Shown here in pieces: positions 11,368 to 20,272 of a DNA stretch of 64,000 bases. The DNA lies in contig CAJQLX010000037.1 in assembly GCA_905479265.1 (NCBI GenBank), positions 1 through 64,000 of the forward strand. The letters run 5' to 3'. The notes under the pieces are model-generated. The model was not told where the DNA came from and made no database searches. It saw nothing but the letters and a program-made list of their open reading frames with translations. Position numbers and translations under genes: made by a program. Source of the DNA: an uncultured Alphaproteobacteria bacterium (GTDB lineage Bacteria; Pseudomonadota; Alphaproteobacteria; UBA7985). Position 1 is the stretch's first letter. Each line of letters opens with the position of its first letter.

Positions 11368-11399
11368 AGCAGGCTCAAGCATCGCTGCTTGGGCTTGCT
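11368..11399. terminator. Hairpin between convergent genes, possible bidirectional terminator
   Basis: agcaggctcaagca-tcgc-tgcttgggcttgct, 14-bp stem with two G-U wobbles; no clear U tract. Confidence 0.45.
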
Positions 11400-12687
11400 A
11401 GCCTCGGGTATTCTGGTCCAAGCGATCAAGGATACGCCCTCGGGCCAAAGTCCCAAAAATGCCCAGCTTTCGCAGCCCATGAAACGGTGTTTGGTAAAGC
11501 CCCGTGATGGGCAGATCGGTTGGTTTGTCCAATACGGCGTGGGCGAGCTGTCCGCCCATGGCTGTGGCCATTGCAACCCCGCGACCGTTAAAGCCCATGC
11601 CTGCGTAAACGCCGTCAGCCAGCCGCATCAGCTTGGGGGCGTGATCCCACGTCATTGCCACTGTTCCGGCCCAATCGTGGGTCCAATCCACGTCGGCGAG
11701 CGCGGGAAAATAACGCCGTGCAATGGCGCGAACTTCTTGTGTCGATCCTTGTTCGGCGGGACCAAAGGTTGCGCCTCGTCCACCTATGACAAACCGGCGA
11801 TCTTCGGTCATGCGATAGTAAACCTGTATCCGGCGCGTCTCTGAGACTGAGTGTCGGCCCGGTAAAATGGCCTCGGCGACGTGTTGGGGCAGGGGGGCCG
11901 TTGCTGATAGCGAGCTGGCGACCGGCACCACGGCCTGCGCCAAGCCCTGCCAAAGTTGGTCCGTGTATCCATTGGTCGCGATGATCACTTTTCGCGCTCG
12001 CAAGCAGCCGCCTTGCGTGGTGACCGTAAAGCCTTGCTCGGTTTGCCCAATGGTTGTTGCCCGCGAACCGGTGAAAATCTGGCCACCCCGTTCGATCACC
12101 ACGCGGCCCAATTCTCGGGCATAGGACAGCGGATGCAGATTGCCGCCTTGGGCATGCAGCATCACCCCGTCATAGGCCTCAGTACCCAGCAAGTCTTGGC
12201 CCGCCTTCGCCGACAAAATTTCGGCATCGATGCCGTGCTCAACCCACTGGGCGGCGCGCTGATTGATTGCGGCCATGCCCCGCTGGCCCACGGCACCTTG
12301 CACATAGCCATTTTCGATGAACGCGCATTGCAAACCTTCGCCATTGATCAGCGCAGACAGGGCCGGAACGGTGGATTTAGCCAACTCAAGCGCACGATGG
12401 GCATGGTCGCGGCCATAGTGCGCCGTGATTTCATGCAGGTCCATTTTCCAGCCCGGGTTGACCTGTCCCCCGTTTCGCCCGGAACAACCCTGTCCGATTT
12501 CTCCGCTGTCGAGCACGGCAACATCCCGGCCTTCTGCGCGCAGTTCAAGCGCCGCCCTCAAGCCCGTGAAACCGGCGCCTATGATGGCAATTTCAGTGTC
12601 ATGATCATGGGTCAGCGGGGCCGTGGTGGGGGCCGATACCGCCGTGTCGCCCCACAGACCGTGGGTGTTTGGTGCTAGAGCTGTCAT
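11398..12687 (-). CDS. FAD-dependent oxidoreductase (DadA/PuuB-like amine or amino acid oxidase)
   Basis: Dinucleotide-binding motif 'EIAIIGAGFTGLRAALELRAEG' and 'GMGFNGRGVAMATAMGGQLA' C-terminal FAD motif. Confidence 0.85.
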   Translation of the reverse strand: MTALAPNTHGLWGDTAVSAPTTAPLTHDHDTEIAIIGAGFTGLRAALELRAEGRDVAVLDSGEIGQGCSGRNGGQVNPGWKMDLHEITAHYGRDHAHRALELAKSTVPALSALINGEGLQCAFIENGYVQGAVGQRGMAAINQRAAQWVEHGIDAEILSAKAGQDLLGTEAYDGVMLHAQGGNLHPLSYARELGRVVIERGGQIFTGSRATTIGQTEQGFTVTTQGGCLRARKVIIATNGYTDQLWQGLAQAVVPVASSLSATAPLPQHVAEAILPGRHSVSETRRIQVYYRMTEDRRFVIGGRGATFGPAEQGSTQEVRAIARRYFPALADVDWTHDWAGTVAMTWDHAPKLMRLADGVYAGMGFNGRGVAMATAMGGQLAHAVLDKPTDLPITGLYQTPFHGLRKLGIFGTLARGRILDRLDQNTRG

Positions 12688-12909
12688 GGGAGAAATCTAA
12701 GCACGCGCTGCCGTGAGTTACCAAGCCCTAAGCGCCAGAAAATGAGACCAATAAGTAAATTTTGAGTTGCGTTTTAGATGGAGAATTTCTCTATAGAATT
12801 GCAGATTTTGCCTGAAAAGTTTTTCTAAGGAGCTATTCAACAGGGCTATAACCCCCTTGAACCAGCCAAGCCTAGCCTGACCTTCGAAACAGGATCGAAG
12901 GAGCCGAGC

Positions 12910-13458
12910 GTGATTAGACCCGAAGACATCCACTTCAAACTGGCCACGACACAGGTGGACATGATGCACGTCGCCGCGATCCGAGGGATTTGCAACTTGG
13001 AAGAGGTTGGCGTTCCGGCTGCGCATGAGTTTGACGAGAACGACAATTTTGCCACCCACGCGCTGGGTTATGTTGGTGATGAGCCCGTGTCCACGGTCCG
13101 GCTTCGCTTCTTTGGCGACTTCGTCAAGCTGGAGCGCGCTTGCGTGCGTCCCAAGTACCGCAATCGCCACATCTTGCCCAAAGCCATCGAAAGCGTTTCT
13201 CGCTATGCAGGGCAAAAAGGTTACCGGCGGATTGTCACCCATGCCGCGCCTGCAACCGCTCGTCTTTGGCGTCTTCTGGGGTTCAATATATCGGACAAAG
13301 CCCCTGCGCATTTTCAAGGCCACGAGCATGGCTATTTGGAGCTGGTCAAAGAGATTCCGGCGCGCAATGACGCTGTCACGTTAGAGGCGGATACCGTGAT
13401 GTTGTTCCGACAAGAAACAGCGCTCGACCAGCCAAATTCCTACGAACAGGCGGCCTGA
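12910..13458 (+). CDS. GNAT family N-acetyltransferase
   Basis: GNAT-like motif A region 'KLERACVRPKYRNRHILPKAIESVSRYAGQKGYRRIVTHAAPATARLWRLLGF'. Confidence 0.75.
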   Translation: MIRPEDIHFKLATTQVDMMHVAAIRGICNLEEVGVPAAHEFDENDNFATHALGYVGDEPVSTVRLRFFGDFVKLERACVRPKYRNRHILPKAIESVSRYAGQKGYRRIVTHAAPATARLWRLLGFNISDKAPAHFQGHEHGYLELVKEIPARNDAVTLEADTVMLFRQETALDQPNSYEQAA

Positions 13459-13459
13459 G

Positions 13460-13738
13460 ATGGTCGTCAAAACGTTGGACGACAGCCGGGTGAGCAAGGT
13501 TGAGCTGTTGTGTCTGTTGATGGACGTGTTAACCGCGACGGAGCGAGATCATGTCTCGCGCGAAGCTGAGCTTGAGTTTCTCTCTGCGCTCGAATTGACC
13601 GCCGACACTTTGGTGCGCTTTTCACAGGCCAAGCGGTATGCGCTGGACGGTTTGCCGACGGCGTTGCCTGCGGACGTTCTTGATCGGCACACGCGGCTGC
13701 TGCGATTGCGGACGACCGGTGAGCGGGTGGTGCAATAG
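13460..13738 (+). CDS. Hypothetical protein, 92 aa, tandem with the GNAT gene
   Basis: ORF starts 1 nt after the upstream stop codon; operon-like spacing. Confidence 0.55.
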   Translation: MVVKTLDDSRVSKVELLCLLMDVLTATERDHVSREAELEFLSALELTADTLVRFSQAKRYALDGLPTALPADVLDRHTRLLRLRTTGERVVQ

Positions 13739-13765
13739 AGGCCGAGTGCAGGCAAAGGCAAAGGA

Positions 13766-14791
13766 TCAGCTGTAATAGTGATTCATCAGCCAGCGGACGC
13801 GCTGGTCGTAGTTGGATACTTCCAAGTTTGTATTCAGCGTTTCACTGAACCACGGGTTCCCCCGAAAGATGCCGCGGATCCACTGCTTTGTTGCGGCGAT
13901 TTCCGGGTCATTGCGCTTTTGCTCCAAGCTGAACATGCGGATCCCGTGGCTGATGTTCACGTCCAAATCGACATGCACCAAATAGGGGTCCATGTTCATG
14001 TAATTGCCAAGCAACCCGATGCCCAAGCCCGACTTGATCATGGTTGCGTAGGTTACATTCATGTCCGTTCCGGCGATGTATTGCGCTTCCTTGGTGACCG
14101 CCAACCAACTCTGCCAAAAATCGCTCATGGAGAGATACTGCCGGTTCCCGACAAACTGGTGCTCGCTCAAGGTTTCGCGGGTTGGGACACCAAACCGTTT
14201 GATGTACTCCATCGATGCAAAGGTGGTCAGATGCATGGTGCCGAGATCTTCAACAATAAAGTCATCCTGCACCGGAACAGGGAAGGCCACGATGACATCG
14301 ACCTCGTTCTTTTTCAGGTTCGGCACGTTTTGTAGCGATATGACTTCCAGACTGACTTGGATGCCCTGTTGCATCAAACCCGGGATGTGTGGTGCCAGCC
14401 AAAAGGCCGCCAAGCCGTCGGTGGCTGCGACTTTTACAACCGAGCGATAGGTTGGCGCAGACGAGGCGACGAACAGATCAGAGAAATCGAGATCAATCTT
14501 GGCAATCCGTTCCGCAACTTCACGCCCTTTGGTCGTCAGCTCGATGCCGTGCGGCTTGCGGATGACCAGCTGGCCCAAGCGGTCTTCCAGCACCATCAAG
14601 CGGCGTGACAAAGTGGGTTGAGAGATGCCAAGTGTCTCCGTCGCCCCCATCAAACTGCCTGCGCGCGCGATGGCCAGAAAGCTCCGCATCTCGTCCCACA
14701 AGCCGGGACTCGGCGACCGTCGCCCTTCCAGCAGTGAGTTTGAGAAGATCTCGTTGGAACCGTCTATCGGCTTGTCGTCATTGTCGGCCAT
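13766..14791 (-). CDS. LysR family transcriptional regulator
   Basis: N-terminal HTH 'MRSFLAIARAGSLMGATETLGISQPTLSRRLMVLEDRLGQLVIRK'. Confidence 0.9.
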   Translation of the reverse strand: MADNDDKPIDGSNEIFSNSLLEGRRSPSPGLWDEMRSFLAIARAGSLMGATETLGISQPTLSRRLMVLEDRLGQLVIRKPHGIELTTKGREVAERIAKIDLDFSDLFVASSAPTYRSVVKVAATDGLAAFWLAPHIPGLMQQGIQVSLEVISLQNVPNLKKNEVDVIVAFPVPVQDDFIVEDLGTMHLTTFASMEYIKRFGVPTRETLSEHQFVGNRQYLSMSDFWQSWLAVTKEAQYIAGTDMNVTYATMIKSGLGIGLLGNYMNMDPYLVHVDLDVNISHGIRMFSLEQKRNDPEIAATKQWIRGIFRGNPWFSETLNTNLEVSNYDQRVRWLMNHYYS

Positions 14792-14949
14792 GTGGAGTAC
14801 CTAATGGGCGGTCCGGGAGACGCAGACGGTACAAATCCCCCAACCTGAACGCCTCCCAAAGACGCTCTGAATTTCGAATTTTCAGCACTGGTGCCAGCGT
14901 GAACGGCCCCATTCCACTCCCACACATGAGTGAAATGAGGCAAATTAAA

Positions 14950-15000
14950 AATAAAAAAGATCGAAAATAAAATCTTTCGAAAGTCGCTTTAAGCGACAGT
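14950..15000 (-). terminator. Putative intrinsic terminator of the GcvT-like gene
   Basis: On the minus strand, gtcgct-taa-agcgac hairpin followed by T-rich tttcgaaagattttatttt. Confidence 0.5.
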
Positions 15001-15012
15001 CCTTCGGCCTCT

Positions 15013-16203
15013 TTAGCCTCGGGTGGGAATATCGACTTTCTTGCCCCGCGGGATTTCTGCTTGGTCATCATAGAAAGGCGCAGCGTGCAGCTCGCCCGCA
15101 TGCATTGCGCCATCGACGCAGCGGATGCGAACAGCTTCGCCGTTCTGGTGCCCTGCGCGATCCAACAAAGCGAGGCCGGTTCCGTGCTGCAAAAAGGGTG
15201 AAAAGGCTGCGGCAGTGACGCGGCCAATGACCGTGTCGCCTTGCATGATTTCGCCTTGGATCACAGGCTCGGCGGTGGGACACTTGAGCCCGGTGTGGCG
15301 TGGCTCTTTTGAAGCCGATTCCAGCGCCGATTTGCCGATGAAGTCGGCCTTGTCCATATCGACAAACCGACCCAATCCAACGTCAAAGGGGGTGGTCGTT
15401 TCATCAAAGTCGGTGCCAGCATTCAAAATGCCGGCTTCAATGCGCCGGACGTTCATGGAATCCAGCCCGAACAGCGTCATCCCAAAGGGCTTGCCGGCTT
15501 GCTCAAGGTGCGCCCAAAGCGCGTCAGCATCGTGATGGGGCTCAACGTAAAACTCCCAACCGAGTTCGTTGGTGTAGCCGGTGCGGGTGATATAGACGTG
15601 CTGCCCGCCAAGGTTCACTTGGGCAACGGCGAAGTACCCGAAGGGCTCAGGCAGCTTTCCGCCCTCATTGGCGGCTTCGAGGATTTTCAGCGCATTTGGT
15701 CCCTGCACCTGCGAAACATACACACGGGGGTCGGAGATCTTTACGTCCATCCCGACCGAATGCGCCCGCGCCCAGCTGTAAAAGTCCCCGTCCGCCTGCA
15801 CGTACCAGAATTTATCCGCTGATAGTCGCATCAGCACGCCGTCAACGATCAATCCGCCGTCGTGGTAGCAGGCGAGGCCATAGCCGCAGCGCATGGGTTT
15901 GACTTTGGTGATGTCTTTGGTGAACAGCAGGTCAAGCAAACGCTCGGCGTCTGGTCCTTCGAACTGGACCGGATACTCGCCCGTATGCAGAACGGCGGCT
16001 TCTTGACGGAGTTTCCAATAGCCCTCTTCGACGCTTTGGCCATCATACTTCAGCGTCATGAACCGCCGATTATAGACCGTGTAGGACGGCCCCATATCGG
16101 CTTCATGCGCATGAAAGCGATGGCGGCTCATATTGAAATCCCAACCGGTTCCCGGCTGGTTTCGAACGACGCTGCGTGTTTTTCCGTCACCACTACCAAG
16201 CAT
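15013..16203 (-). CDS. Aminomethyltransferase family protein (GcvT-like, folate-dependent)
   Basis: 'ITRTGYTNELGWEFYVEP', 'LDSMNVRRIEAGILNAGTDFDETTTPFDVGLGRFVDMDKADFIGKSAL' are GcvT-fold signatures; does not resemble the DmdA sequence I know. Confidence 0.85.
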   Translation of the reverse strand: MLGSGDGKTRSVVRNQPGTGWDFNMSRHRFHAHEADMGPSYTVYNRRFMTLKYDGQSVEEGYWKLRQEAAVLHTGEYPVQFEGPDAERLLDLLFTKDITKVKPMRCGYGLACYHDGGLIVDGVLMRLSADKFWYVQADGDFYSWARAHSVGMDVKISDPRVYVSQVQGPNALKILEAANEGGKLPEPFGYFAVAQVNLGGQHVYITRTGYTNELGWEFYVEPHHDADALWAHLEQAGKPFGMTLFGLDSMNVRRIEAGILNAGTDFDETTTPFDVGLGRFVDMDKADFIGKSALESASKEPRHTGLKCPTAEPVIQGEIMQGDTVIGRVTAAAFSPFLQHGTGLALLDRAGHQNGEAVRIRCVDGAMHAGELHAAPFYDDQAEIPRGKKVDIPTRG

Positions 16204-16285
16204 AACGATTCCCCTATTCCTCAATGTTCGGGCTAGAGCCTATCGTGCTTGAGCGCGGAAGGGCGACTCATTTGATCTTTGTGAG

Positions 16286-16300
16286 AAGTTAGATAAACTT
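16286..16300. promoter_or_regulatory. Palindrome just upstream of LysR gene, possible LysR operator
   Basis: aagtt-agata-aactt, perfect dyad in the divergent promoter between GcvT-like and LysR genes. Confidence 0.4.
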
Positions 16301-16306
16301 ACTTCT

Positions 16307-17245
16307 ATGACTGATGTTATGCCTTCACTGAATGCACTGCGCGCCTTTGACGCGGTAGCACAGGCCAAAAGCTACAAAGCCGCCGCAGAAAATCTGCGTG
16401 TTACACCGGCGGCGGTAAAGCAGTTGGTCGCCAAGCTCGAAGCGCACTTGGGTGTGCCGCTGATTGAACGACAGGGGCAGGGCCTGGCCCTGACAGCAGC
16501 AGGAGAGGCAGGCGCCGGACGATTGGCAGAAGGCTTCGCGGCGTTGGAACAGGCAGTCGGGATGATGGTGCCGTCAACACAAGCACAGGCCCGCTTGGTC
16601 ATTTCCGCCGAACCCTTTTTCGCCCAATCGTGGCTGGTTCCCAGACTGCAGCATTTTCGCGACGCCAATCCCGGTATCGACGTGCTCATCGACTCATCGC
16701 TGGAGATAAAGGACTTGTCGCGGGACGGGATCGATGGCGCGGTGCGCTATGGTGTGCCAGCGCAGGATCCAGAGCGAACAGCGCGCTTGTTTGGGGATGC
16801 CGTAATGCCGCTGTGCAGTCCCCAACTGCTGGGCCGTGGCGCAGAGGATCAGCAGGCCGCGCTGATGGGGCAGACGTTCTTGCATTGGGATCTGCGACCC
16901 GCGCCGTGGGCCAAGGAAACAGCGCGCTGGTTCGACTTTGAGTATTTCTGGTCAAAGGCCGGTTTGGGGCCTTTTGAGGCCAAGCGAAACGTCTATTTCA
17001 GCGACTACAATCTAGCCCTGCAAGCGGCTCTCGCCGGGCAAGGTGTTGTTCTGGGCAGCCTGCCGATCCTGCGCGGGCTGGTGGACCAAGGCATGCTGGT
17101 TCCGGCGCTGCCCGTGCGCCTTGAAACGGACATAGGTTATGATTTTGTCATGTCGCCTTCGGTCCTGCGACAGGGCATGGCCGAGCGCTTTCGAACGTGG
17201 TTGCTGGAAGAGGCAGGAACGCTGGACATGCATCCGCCGCCATAG
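16307..17245 (+). CDS. LysR family transcriptional regulator (GcvA-like)
   Basis: 'LNALRAFDAVAQAKSYKAAAENLRVTPAAVKQLVAKLEAHLGVPLIER'; divergent from GcvT-like gene. Confidence 0.9.
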   Translation: MTDVMPSLNALRAFDAVAQAKSYKAAAENLRVTPAAVKQLVAKLEAHLGVPLIERQGQGLALTAAGEAGAGRLAEGFAALEQAVGMMVPSTQAQARLVISAEPFFAQSWLVPRLQHFRDANPGIDVLIDSSLEIKDLSRDGIDGAVRYGVPAQDPERTARLFGDAVMPLCSPQLLGRGAEDQQAALMGQTFLHWDLRPAPWAKETARWFDFEYFWSKAGLGPFEAKRNVYFSDYNLALQAALAGQGVVLGSLPILRGLVDQGMLVPALPVRLETDIGYDFVMSPSVLRQGMAERFRTWLLEEAGTLDMHPPP

Positions 17246-17336
17246 GGGTGATGTGGTGCGGTGATTTGGCACGGTTTGTCGGCTCAACCCTGCGGCATAG
17301 ATCGCTAGGTGTTCACAACGACGCACGGCGCACCCC

Positions 17337-18560
17337 ATGACACTTTTCGCAGTCCCCGATGCCGCGACGCAGGCTTTCGCACAAAATCGCTTCGAGACTT
17401 TCCTTCCCTTGGCAGGAAGATCCTACGCGCAGAAAAGAAATTTCGACTTTGGTCCCGGCGCGCACGACAAGGTATCAGGCCTTTCGCCGTGGGTTCGTCA
17501 TCGGCTGATCTTGGAGACCGATATGCTGGGCGCTACGCTCTCGCGCCACGGTTTCGCGGCGTCAGAGAAGTTCGTGCAGGAGGTCTTCTGGCGCAGCTAC
17601 TTTAAGGGTTGGCTGGAACACCGTCCTGAAGTCTGGCGCCGATACCGCGCCGACGTGGTGGTTCAATTCGCCTTGCTGGACAAGGACGCGGACCTTGCAA
17701 ACCGCTATGCTGAAGCGGTTGAAGGGCGCACGGGCATCGAGTGCTTTGACGCGTGGGCAGGAGAGCTGCAGCAGACCCACTACCTGCACAATCACGCGCG
17801 CATGTGGTTTGCGAGCATCTGGATTTTTACGCTCAAGCTGCCTTGGGTCTTGGGTGCTGATCTGTTTTACAGAAATTTGCTCGATGGAGACCCGGCCTCG
17901 AACACCTGTTCTTGGCGCTGGGTCGCGGGCTTGCATACGGCGGGTAAAACGTATCTCGCGCGCCCTGCGAACATCGAGGAATACACGCAAGGTCGGTTCA
18001 AGCCAGAGGGACAGCTGGCGTCTACGGCTGTCGCGTTAGAAGAAGCCGATTTGGGGCCGCGGGTGCAGCCGACGTTTGACGTGCCTGATTTAGCGGGGCA
18101 ACGCATTGGGTTGCTGCTCACGCCAGAGGACTGCGCGGTGGACCGCCTCGATCCGCTGCCGACGCCGGCGGGCTTGTTTGCTTGGACCGAACCGGTCAAG
18201 CGATCGGTCAGGCCAACAGCCCCAGCGGTTGACGCCTTTGCCGCTCAAGCCGTCGAAAGCGCGGTAACAGCGAGCGAAGCACGCTTTGGCCTGTCGTGCG
18301 TCAGGGCTGAAGCGGATGAGCCGACGGCAGAGGCTCTGGCGCGCTGGGCGCAGGATTTGGCGTTGGATTGCATCGTCACACCCCGCTTACCACTTGGCCC
18401 GACGCGTAAGGCCGTTCACGCCGCGTGCAGCAGTCAGGGGCTGACTTTGGTTGAAGTCACCCGGCCTTACGATCAAGCGGTCTGGCCGCACGCCCGCGCC
18501 GGCTTTTTTGGTTTGAAAAAGAAGATCCCAGCCATCCTTGCCAGCCTGTCTTTGGCATAG
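17337..18560 (+). CDS. Photolyase/cryptochrome-superfamily protein with FAD-binding domain at N-terminus and alpha/beta domain at C-terminus
   Basis: FAD_binding_7-like motifs 'LSPWVRHRLI', 'EVFWRSYFKGW', 'RTGIECFDAW...LHNHARMWFASIW', 'LLDGDPASNTCSWRWVAG'; C-terminal alternating strand/helix pattern from residue about 252. Confidence 0.85.
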   Translation: MTLFAVPDAATQAFAQNRFETFLPLAGRSYAQKRNFDFGPGAHDKVSGLSPWVRHRLILETDMLGATLSRHGFAASEKFVQEVFWRSYFKGWLEHRPEVWRRYRADVVVQFALLDKDADLANRYAEAVEGRTGIECFDAWAGELQQTHYLHNHARMWFASIWIFTLKLPWVLGADLFYRNLLDGDPASNTCSWRWVAGLHTAGKTYLARPANIEEYTQGRFKPEGQLASTAVALEEADLGPRVQPTFDVPDLAGQRIGLLLTPEDCAVDRLDPLPTPAGLFAWTEPVKRSVRPTAPAVDAFAAQAVESAVTASEARFGLSCVRAEADEPTAEALARWAQDLALDCIVTPRLPLGPTRKAVHAACSSQGLTLVEVTRPYDQAVWPHARAGFFGLKKKIPAILASLSLA

Positions 18561-18566
18561 GGACGC

Positions 18567-20111
18567 TTACAGAAGCAGATCCAGCTGCTGGTTGGGTTTG
18601 GCGGTTTTCCGCGATTTTGGCCGGCGGCCTGTATGAGGCAGATTGGCTTTTCGGCTGCCGTGCTTGTCTTGAATAGCGTTGGCCTTCGTCTTGAAGCCGC
18701 GCTCGCCGCGAACCGCCCAAATCTTGTCCCGTGCTTCGCGTGCGGCGCTGAGATAATCGACGATGGGTAAGGGATAGGTCTTGCCCAAGACCTGCCCGGC
18801 GTGATCCCACTTCCACGGCTCGTGGATCACTGCATCGGGTAAGGCTGCAAGCTCGGGCACCCATTGCCGAACAAACGCGCCCTGCGGATCCTGATCATAA
18901 CCCTGCTTAACCGGGTTGTAGATGCGCACGGTATTGATGCCAGTGGTGCCGGACTGCATTTGAACCTGGGGCCAATGGATACCCGGTTCGTAGTCGACAA
19001 ACAGCCGCGCCAGCTGCTCGCCCGGTGCGCGCCAATCCAGCCACAGATGATAACTGGCCACGGCCATGACCATCGCACGCATCCGAAAATTCAGCCAACC
19101 GGTAGCCCGGAGTGAACGCATGCAGGCGTCCACAAAGGGCAATCCGGTTTCACCATTGGACCACGCATGAAGCCGGGTCGCGTCCGGCGCGACGGGTCGC
19201 ACGTCGTCATAGGCGGCGTGGAAGTTTCGAAACTCGACACTGGGCTGATCTTCGAGTTTTTGCATGAAGTGATCGCGCCAGTGCAGGCGTGCTTGAAACG
19301 ATGATAGCGCACCGGTCCAGCCATCGCGCGCGGCGGCTTGCTTGACCTGCACGGAACGCGTCCAACTGGCCTGGGCGACCTCTCGCATCGACAGCGTCCC
19401 CCACGCCAAATGCGGCGACAGGCGGGAGCAGTGAAGGGCGCCGAGCGTTGGGCTGGACATGGCCCGCCGGTAGGGTTGACCGCGCTGGGTCAGGAAGCTG
19501 TCCAAACGCTCAAGCCCGTGAGCACGTCCGCCGGGTTGCGGCGCGGCGCAGGGGTCGGCGATCAGGCCGAGATCATGGGCCGCTGGGATCTGCCCCGCCG
19601 GGCTGTTCTGGATTGTGGAAAGCTGGCGGGGCGGGGGCGTCGTGGCTTGGCCCATGGTTTGGTCCCAACGCCGTGCCCAGCCGTTGCGTTGCTTAAGGCG
19701 TCGAATGACGCCGGCGGGTTGGATTTCATGCCATTGGATCCCTTGCGCCTGTGTCCACGCTTTGACCCGCTGATCTCGGGCAAAGGACCACGTGTTTCCG
19801 GTTTCTTCGTGCGACCAAAGGGTAAAAGGCCCGTGCTGGTGATGAAGCGCGGTCAGCACGTCGACGGCGTCGCCAACGCGCACGACCAAAGGCTGACCCC
19901 GGTGGCCCAAGTCGTCTTGCAGCGCGCTGAGGCTTTCAGCAACAAAGCGCCACTGACGCGCTGAGGCGTCGGGCTGTGCCCACCATTCTGGTTCAGCGAT
20001 ATAGAGCGGCAGCACCGGTCCGCATTCGGCAGCGCGCGCCAAAGGCTGGTGATCGTGGCTGCGCAGGTCGCGCTTAAACCAGACAAGCTGTAAGGGGTGG
20101 TTGGCTTTCAT
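18567..20111 (-). CDS. Deoxyribodipyrimidine photolyase / cryptochrome family protein (canonical order)
   Basis: '[22 protein letters not shown]' N-term; '[25 protein letters not shown]', '[31 protein letters not shown]' C-term. Start chosen at MKANHPLQ. Confidence 0.9.
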   Translation of the reverse strand: MKANHPLQLVWFKRDLRSHDHQPLARAAECGPVLPLYIAEPEWWAQPDASARQWRFVAESLSALQDDLGHRGQPLVVRVGDAVDVLTALHHQHGPFTLWSHEETGNTWSFARDQRVKAWTQAQGIQWHEIQPAGVIRRLKQRNGWARRWDQTMGQATTPPPRQLSTIQNSPAGQIPAAHDLGLIADPCAAPQPGGRAHGLERLDSFLTQRGQPYRRAMSSPTLGALHCSRLSPHLAWGTLSMREVAQASWTRSVQVKQAAARDGWTGALSSFQARLHWRDHFMQKLEDQPSVEFRNFHAAYDDVRPVAPDATRLHAWSNGETGLPFVDACMRSLRATGWLNFRMRAMVMAVASYHLWLDWRAPGEQLARLFVDYEPGIHWPQVQMQSGTTGINTVRIYNPVKQGYDQDPQGAFVRQWVPELAALPDAVIHEPWKWDHAGQVLGKTYPLPIVDYLSAAREARDKIWAVRGERGFKTKANAIQDKHGSRKANLPHTGRRPKSRKTAKPNQQLDLLL

Positions 20112-20272
20112 AGCGCTGGAAACTACTCCAACCGCGCCTGAAACAGACCCGGTGATTTGTCGCAACCCCGCGAGCGGTTCAGCGACCTTGGCCAAGGTGT
20201 CAGATGAAGAATTGATCCTGATGGCAGACCAAGGCAGGGTTCCCCCCATCGATTTGGAGATCTGGATGCATC

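Noticed and set aside
11956-12678. 240-aa plus-strand ORF
   Set aside because: Antisense to the DadA-like FAD oxidoreductase with clear motifs
15013-16203. DMSP demethylase (DmdA) assignment
   Set aside because: GcvT-like fold is clear, but the sequence does not resemble the DmdA sequence I recall; kept as generic aminomethyltransferase
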